Source: Candidatus Borkfalkia faecavium (GTDB lineage Bacteria > Bacillota > Clostridia > Christensenellales > Borkfalkiaceae). Taken from it: a stretch of DNA of 35,562 nucleotides. The notes under the pieces are model-generated. The model did no database searches. It was given only the letters and a program-made list of their open reading frames with translations, and had not been told where the DNA came from. This document shows positions 32,161-35,562 of this stretch, in pieces; the first letter of the stretch is position 1, and the number at the start of each line of letters is the position of its first letter. The stretch lies in the NCBI GenBank assembly GCA_019114755.1, contig DXEW01000027.1:1-35562 (forward strand), written 5' to 3'. The position numbers and the translations under genes were made by a program.

Positions 32161-32907
32161 ATGAAAGTATTTGAAAAGACAAAGATGCTCACCGATGCGC
32201 ATCTGCATTACTGCCCCGGCTGCACCCACGGCATCGTGCACCGCCTGGTCGCCGAAAGCATCGAAGAACTGGGCGTGCAGGAAAAGTGCATCGGCATCGC
32301 CCCCGTCGGCTGCGCCGTGTTCGCCTATGATTATTTCAACTGCGACATGCAGGAAGCTGCCCACGGGCGCGCCCCCGCCGTCGCCACGGGCATCAAGCGC
32401 TGCAACCCCGATAAGATCGTGTTCGTGTATCAGGGGGACGGCGACCTCGCCTCCATCGGCATGGCCGAAACGGTGCACGCCGCCGCGCGCGGCGAGAAGG
32501 TGACCATCATCTTCATCAACAACAGCATCTACGGCATGACGGGCGGCCAGATGGCGCCCACCACCCTCATCGGCCAAAAGGCGACCACCTGCCAAAACGG
32601 CAGAGACCCCGCCGTCAACGGCTACCCCATCCGCATCTGCGAGTTGCTCGCCACGCTGGATGCGCCCTATTACATCGAGCGCGTGTCCACGCACGACGTC
32701 AAGCACGTTTTGGCGGCGAAAAAAGCGATCAAAAAGGCGCTCAAATTTCAAGCGGAAGGGCGGGGCTATACCTTTATCGAAGTGCTCGTCTCCTGCCCCA
32801 CCAACTGGCACATGCGCCCCGTCGACGCCCTGCGCTTTATGGGCGAAGAATGCACCAAAACCTTCCCGCTCGGCGTCTTCCGCGACAAGTCTGCGGGTGA
32901 AAACTGA
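32161..32907 (+). CDS. 2-oxoacid:ferredoxin oxidoreductase, beta (TPP-binding) subunit
   Basis: The 248-residue subunit has the TPP-binding core: HYCPGCTHGIVHRLVAE at the start with a cluster-associated CPGC, then GDGDLASIGMAETVHAARGE-like sequence with the GDGD Mg2+/TPP motif, and NNSIYGMTGGQMAPTT. These are the marks of KorB/VorA-type subunits. GGAGG precedes the ATG; 12 bases separate it from the alpha gene. KorB or VorA naming depends on the substrate, which is not decided here. Confidence 0.92.
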   Translation: MKVFEKTKMLTDAHLHYCPGCTHGIVHRLVAESIEELGVQEKCIGIAPVGCAVFAYDYFNCDMQEAAHGRAPAVATGIKRCNPDKIVFVYQGDGDLASIGMAETVHAAARGEKVTIIFINNSIYGMTGGQMAPTTLIGQKATTCQNGRDPAVNGYPIRICELLATLDAPYYIERVSTHDVKHVLAAKKAIKKALKFQAEGRGYTFIEVLVSCPTNWHMRPVDALRFMGEECTKTFPLGVFRDKSAGEN

Positions 32908-32919
32908 GGAGGAATTCGT

Positions 32920-33459
32920 ATGGTTCGTATTTTATTGGCAGGGCAGGGCGGCCAGGGCGTGCTCAGCGCCGGGCAGTTTTTGGCAAACAGCGGCCTGCAC
33001 GAGGGCAAAGAGGTCTCGTACCTGCCCGCGTACGGCCCTGAAATGCGCGGCGGCACGGCAAACTGCGCCGTGATCATCTCGGAAGAAGAGATCGCGTCCC
33101 CTCTGTGCACCACGCCCGACGTGCTCATCGCCCTCAACAGCCCCAGCTTCCACCGCTTCGCCCCCGCCGTCAAGAGCGGCGGCATCATCCTCGTCAATGG
33201 CTCCATTTCCGACAGCTTTGCCGGGCGCGACGACGTCTCCGTGTACGATATCCCCGCCAACGACATCGCCATCGAAGCGGGCGACGTGCGCGCCGCCAAT
33301 ATGGTGATGACGGGCGCCCTGTGCGCCCTGACGCACGTCGTGCAGGATAAAAGCATCGTCAGCTGCCTACAGCAGCGCTTTGTCGGCAAGCCGCAGGTGC
33401 TCGCCGTCAACGAGCGCGCCTTCCGTATGGGCGCCGAAGCCGTGGCGGAAAAAAAGTAA
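32920..33459 (+). CDS. 2-oxoacid:ferredoxin oxidoreductase, gamma subunit
   Basis: The 179-residue subunit begins MVRILLAGQGGQGVLSAGQFLA, the GxGGQGV motif of the gamma (CoA-associated) domain, and contains YLPAYGPEMRGGTANCAVIIS, a second family signature. It completes the four-subunit complex DABC. GAGGAAT precedes the ATG with a 12-base gap from the beta gene. A terminator follows at 33476. Confidence 0.92.
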   Translation: MVRILLAGQGGQGVLSAGQFLANSGLHEGKEVSYLPAYGPEMRGGTANCAVIISEEEIASPLCTTPDVLIALNSPSFHRFAPAVKSGGIILVNGSISDSFAGRDDVSVYDIPANDIAIEAGDVRAANMVMTGALCALTHVVQDKSIVSCLQQRFVGKPQVLAVNERAFRMGAEAVAEKK

Positions 33460-33475
33460 GACCGAGATAAAGTGC

Positions 33476-33503
33476 AAGACAGGGCCGCCCGCCCTGTCTT
33501 TTG
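33476..33503 (+). terminator. Terminator of the oxidoreductase operon
   Basis: AAGACAGGGC and GCCCTGTCTT form a perfect 10-bp stem with loop CGCCC, then TT, 16 bases after the gamma stop codon. Confidence 0.85.
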
Positions 33504-33593
33504 TATATGAAAAATGTTTCCGCCTGCCTCGGTTTGTACTATGCAGAGGAACGGCGCGCCCGCCGATCCAAATGAATACTTCGGAGGATAAAA

Positions 33594-34112
33594 ATGTACT
33601 ATACCTGCAAATATGTGTCGCCGCTCGGCGGCATGACGCTTGCAAGCGACGGCAAAAACCTGACGGGGCTTTGGTTTGACGGGCAAAAGTATTTTGCAGG
33701 CAACTTGCCCGCACAGCACGACGAACAAGACTTGCCTGTCTTTGCGCAGACGAAGCGGTGGCTGGATATTTACTTTGCGGGGAAAGAGCCCTGTTTTACC
33801 CCGCCGCTTTCCATGGGCGGCGTTTCTCCTTTCCGAAGACGTGTCTGGGAGATCATGCGCACCATCCCTTACGGGCACACGTCCACCTACGGCAAGATCG
33901 CCGCGCAGATCGCGGCGGAAACGGGCAAACGCGTTTGTGCGCAGGCGGTCGGCGGGGCGGTCGGGCACAACGGCATAGCGCTCATCATTCCCTGCCACCG
34001 CGTGCTGGGTGCAGGCGGCAGCATGACGGGCTACGCGGGCGGCATCGATAAAAAGATCGCCCTTCTGCAATTAGAGGGCGCGGATGTGTTCAACGGTAAG
34101 GGTAAAATGTAG
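33594..34112 (+). CDS. ogt: Methylated-DNA--protein-cysteine S-methyltransferase
   Basis: The 172-residue protein removes alkyl groups from O6-alkylguanine in a single-use reaction. The active site is IIPCHRVLGAGGSMTGYAGG (Cys of PCHRV near residue 140), and the helix-turn-helix reads YGHTSTYGKIAAQIA. The N-terminal RNaseH-like domain is short, as in Ogt. CGGAGGAT precedes the ATG at 33594. It stands alone between the oxidoreductase terminator and a heptamer array. Confidence 0.95.
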   Translation: MYYTCKYVSPLGGMTLASDGKNLTGLWFDGQKYFAGNLPAQHDEQDLPVFAQTKRWLDIYFAGKEPCFTPPLSMGGVSPFRRRVWEIMRTIPYGHTSTYGKIAAQIAAETGKRVCAQAVGGAVGHNGIALIIPCHRVLGAGGSMTGYAGGIDKKIALLQLEGADVFNGKGKM

Positions 34113-34185
34113 GATTGCGGATAAGTAGAAAGATATAGTTTACCTATCCTCAATTTTACATTCTACATTCTACATTCTACATTTA
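34101..34185. repeat. Inverted heptamer arrays after ogt
   Basis: A short array GGTAAAATGTAGGATTG at 34101 faces a longer one, ATTTTAC followed by three ATTCTAC units, at 34153-34185. CCTCAA precedes the second, as in other arrays. The two are inverted relative to each other, as at 823/898. Confidence 0.75.
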
Positions 34186-34278
34186 TCATTTGTAAAGCGG
34201 TCCCGAACAAGGCAAAAAAATCTTTCTTTCCCTTCAAAAAACCTGGCAGGCGGGCTGGAAACGCCCGCTTTTGTGTGG

Positions 34279-34284
34279 TATACT
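34279..34284 (+). promoter_or_regulatory. Possible -10 box for the gene at 34324
   Basis: TATACT lies 40 bases before the ATG. The matching -35 (TGGAAA at 34256) is poor, so the call is tentative. Confidence 0.4.
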
Positions 34285-34323
34285 GGTATCGCGGCGGGAA
34301 AAATACCGGAGAGGAGGATCGGG

Positions 34324-34827
34324 ATGGATCTGTTTGCATTTCTCTCGTATATCCGCCAGTTCAACGTCGATGTGCTCGTCATCGGCGTCGCGGTGTGGGG
34401 GCTCAACAAGCTGCTGCAAAACACTCTTTTGAAGAAGGTGGACGGCAAGTACCTCACCTTTGTGCCCTTTGTGCTGGGCGCGCTGCTGTACGCGGCCTAT
34501 GCCGCCTGTACGGGCGCGTTCTCGCAGGGGGCTGCCGCCGTGGGCGGCGTCGTTGCCGAGGGCATGACGTGCGGCGCCGTCGCCACGGTCATCGGCATCA
34601 TCTGCGATAAGGTGAGCGCGAAAGAGGGTCCGAGCGTGCGCGCCGCCTGCGTGCAGACGCTGGTGGGGGAATTTTGCGCCATTACCGAGCAGCAGGCGGA
34701 AGAGATCGCCGCGGCGTTTTTGCGGGATGCAGACGAAGCGCGCTCGCTGTTGACCGAAGCGGTCGGCGAAAGCGCGGCGCAGTCGCTGTTCCCGCTGCTG
34801 GAGCGGGCGCTGCATACGCTGGAATAG
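34324..34827 (+). CDS. Membrane protein of unknown function
   Basis: The 167-residue protein begins MDLFAFLSYIRQFNVDVLVIG and has about three hydrophobic segments, at about 14-34, 45-66 and 68-95. An acidic helical tail follows (EQQAEEIAAAFLRDADEARSLLTEAVGE). GAGGAGGAT precedes the ATG at 34324; the earlier in-frame ATG lacks a site. Its composition and size recall small membrane proteins of Clostridial phages, but no phage genes surround it. No family is recognised. Confidence 0.7.
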   Translation: MDLFAFLSYIRQFNVDVLVIGVAVWGLNKLLQNTLLKKVDGKYLTFVPFVLGALLYAAYAACTGAFSQGAAAVGGVVAEGMTCGAVATVIGIICDKVSAKEGPSVRAACVQTLVGEFCAITEQQAEEIAAAFLRDADEARSLLTEAVGESAAQSLFPLLERALHTLE

Positions 34828-34846
34828 GCGGAGCCGCAAGCGGGGG

Positions 34847-34884
34847 GCGCCGCCGCGCAAAGTTTTGCGCGGCGGCGCTTTTTT
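34847..34884 (+). terminator. Terminator after the 34324 gene
   Basis: A 15-bp perfect stem GCGCCGCCGCGCAAA / TTTGCGCGGCGGCGC with loop GT is followed by six T residues. GTTCAC of a truncated hairpin element starts at the end of the T-run. Confidence 0.9.
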
Positions 34885-34950
34885 GTTCACGCGTTCCTCG
34901 GCGCGAAGTTCTCACAATTTCTTTCGAGCTGACGAAAGAAATTGTCGAGA
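34885..34950 (+). repeat. Truncated hairpin elements, one abutting another
   Basis: GTTCACGCGTTCCTCGGCG (34885-34903) is the left half of hairpin 1 as in copy 3, cut off where GCGAAGTTCTCAC begins. The second piece has the perfect 13-bp hairpin 1 ACAATTTCTTTCG / CGAAAGAAATTGT (34914-34945, loop AGCTGA), then CGAGAGAAAGGGGACG. This matches the flank of the copy at 35176 without its 283-nt RNA. The 49 bases at 34902-34950 equal 35176-35224 with one mismatch. Confidence 0.8.
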
Positions 34951-34969
34951 GAAAGGGGACGCCGTGCGG

Positions 34970-35143
34970 TCAAATAAAGCGGTTCTGTTCCGGCGAATAG
35001 GTGTAGCCGATGGCGGAAAGGGCGGCGCGGACGGCCTCTTCGTCGGCGTCTAAATCGTCGCACAGGGCGGCAAGCGACGGGTAGGCGTCGCGCAGTTTCA
35101 TGTTGATAAAGCTCAAAAGCATATACGGGTCTTGCGGAAGCAT
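34970..35143 (-). CDS. DUF4250 domain-containing small protein
   Basis: The 57-residue protein begins MLPQDPYMLLSFINMKLRD, continues YPSLAALCDDLDADEEAVRAAL and ends with IGYTYSPEQNRFI. It matches the DUF4250 family of Bacillota from end to end; the family has no known function. AGGAG lies about six bases before the ATG at 35143. The gene is flanked on both sides by copies of the hairpin element in the same orientation, and its stop codon is only about 20 bases from one of them. Confidence 0.88.
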   Translation of the reverse strand: MLPQDPYMLLSFINMKLRDAYPSLAALCDDLDADEEAVRAALSAIGYTYSPEQNRFI

Positions 35144-35175
35144 GATATCTCCTGTGTTTTTTACGCAATTTTCGC

Positions 35176-35562
35176 CGCGAAGTTCTCACAATTTCTTTCG
35201 TGCTGACGAAAGAAATTGTCGAGATAAACCAAGCCAAAGCAAGAAGACCCCGCCCTGAAAGGCGCCTTTTGCGCGCCTTGGGGCTCATCCTCATTGCAAT
35301 ACCACAGTGGGTATTGCTGCTTCGTCTATCGCCCCAATCCATCGCAAAATGCGCTCTTTCAGGGTGCGAAGCAATCGCAAGCGGGTGGATTGCCGCAGAT
35401 GCAAGGCAAAGCCCGCAGGTAATATAGAGACATATTGCCAAGGGCTTTAACGATGCAGATGTGGTGAGATGCCCGCTTCCGATCGGGGTCTCTTTGCTTT
35501 GGCTTGGTTAAGGGGGAAACCTGCCGTGCGCGCGGCTATGCCGTGCTGGCGGCGGTTTCTCC
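35176..35562 (+). repeat. Multi-hairpin dispersed element, copy 8, containing a candidate RNA (cut by window end)
   Basis: GCGAAGTTCTCAC is followed by the perfect 13-bp hairpin 1 ACAATTTCTTTCG / CGAAAGAAATTGT (loop TGCTGA), GTCGAGATAA, the candidate RNA at 35227-35509 and AAGGGGGAAACC. Hairpin 2 begins there (GGGGGAAACC...GGTTTCTCC) and is interrupted by the end of the window, so hairpins 3 and 5 are not visible. Confidence 0.85.
35227..35509 (+). ncRNA. Candidate structured RNA, copy B (unrecognised class)
   Basis: This 283-nt copy matches 26541-26819 apart from about eight substitutions and a 4-nt change in one loop. The 16-bp closing stem is identical. Changes fit pairing: the apical hairpin GCAATAC gains a C-G pair (GCAATACC/GGTATTGC); U-A and A-U pairs of the second arm become U-G and G-U (35386/35471 and 35387/35470); GGTAATAT/ATATTACC becomes ATATTGCC, with a G-U. 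Near the closing stem, A-G in copy A is A-U here, giving AGACCCC/GGGGTCT. GGCGA/GCGCC becomes GGCGC/GCGCC. Copy B is the better-paired version. Confidence 0.75.

Noticed and set aside
34885-35562. Integron attC-type recombination sites
   Set aside because: The flanks do not contain the paired GTTRRRY/RYYYAAC cores, and there are no cassettes or integrase.

Overview
The window looks like chromosome from an anaerobic, GC-rich member of the Clostridia (Bacillota). Supporting signs are strong AGGAGG ribosome-binding sites, TTGaca/TATAAT promoters, a radical-SAM NrdG2-type activase, a four-subunit 2-oxoacid:ferredoxin oxidoreductase, a GTP-type PEP carboxykinase, a K+-dependent-type membrane pyrophosphatase, a Veg protein, a DUF4250 protein and a SPOCS/DUF3794-LysM protein of the spore-coat type. 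No phage, conjugative or CRISPR genes and no tRNA or rRNA genes were seen. No transposase gene is visible although much of the intergenic DNA is repetitive.

Layout: 1-674 (-) partial NrdG2-like activase; 1262-4521 (+) two paralogous secreted trypsin-like/PDZ lipoproteins; 4763-6868 (-) hppA; 6869-8243 a 1.4 kb gene-free repeat zone; 8244-10128 (+) a DUF2156-GNAT fusion and a small membrane protein; 10410-12256 (-) an ABC-2 exporter pair; 12593-13351 (-) a DeoR-family regulator; 13603-16944 (+) an operon of an unknown protein, cysE and a short alanyl-tRNA synthetase; 17618-18922 (-) a low-complexity protein; 19483-21258 (+) pckG; 21500-21685 (-) a small protein; 22074-22931 (+) rplM-rpsI; 23142-23417 (-) a Pro-rich small protein; 23606-25588 (+) a lipoprotein; 25973-26476 (+) an acidic zinc-ribbon protein; 26477-27435 a repeat zone with a candidate structured RNA; 27436-27684 (-) veg; 28052-29551 (+) SPOCS-LysM; 30007-30585 (-) a membrane protein; 30819-33459 (+) the ferredoxin oxidoreductase operon; 33594-34112 (+) ogt; 34324-34827 (+) a membrane protein; 34970-35143 (-) DUF4250; 35176-35562 a second copy of the candidate RNA.

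The most unusual content is intergenic. A family of modular multi-hairpin elements occurs at least eight times (starts at 2866, 7339, 7569, 7790, 17618 on minus, 26496, 29554 and 34908/35181). Each copy begins GTTCAC or GTTCTCAC (ATTCAC in the 2866 copy) followed by a hairpin. Fuller copies continue through two or three more hairpins to a terminator-like A/T hairpin. The stems differ completely between copies yet remain self-complementary, while certain loops are conserved, notably AGGGGCACACC...TTATAAAAC. In two copies (26541-26819 and 35227-35509) a roughly 280-nt sequence closed by a perfect 16-bp stem sits between the first and second hairpins. The two differ mainly in loops or in ways that keep pairing, which points to a structured noncoding RNA I do not recognise. 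Elements are often followed by a GTCATCCTGAG/CGAAGGATCTC palindrome and a heptamer array (ATTCTAC/ATTTTAC).

The protein genes are mostly central metabolism and housekeeping: 2-oxoacid oxidation to acyl-CoA with reduced ferredoxin, PEP/oxaloacetate interconversion, PPi-driven ion pumping, serine acetylation and translation. There is no single dedicated pathway. The repeat family, not the gene content, is the part that looks new. All family assignments come from reading motifs; no database search was run.
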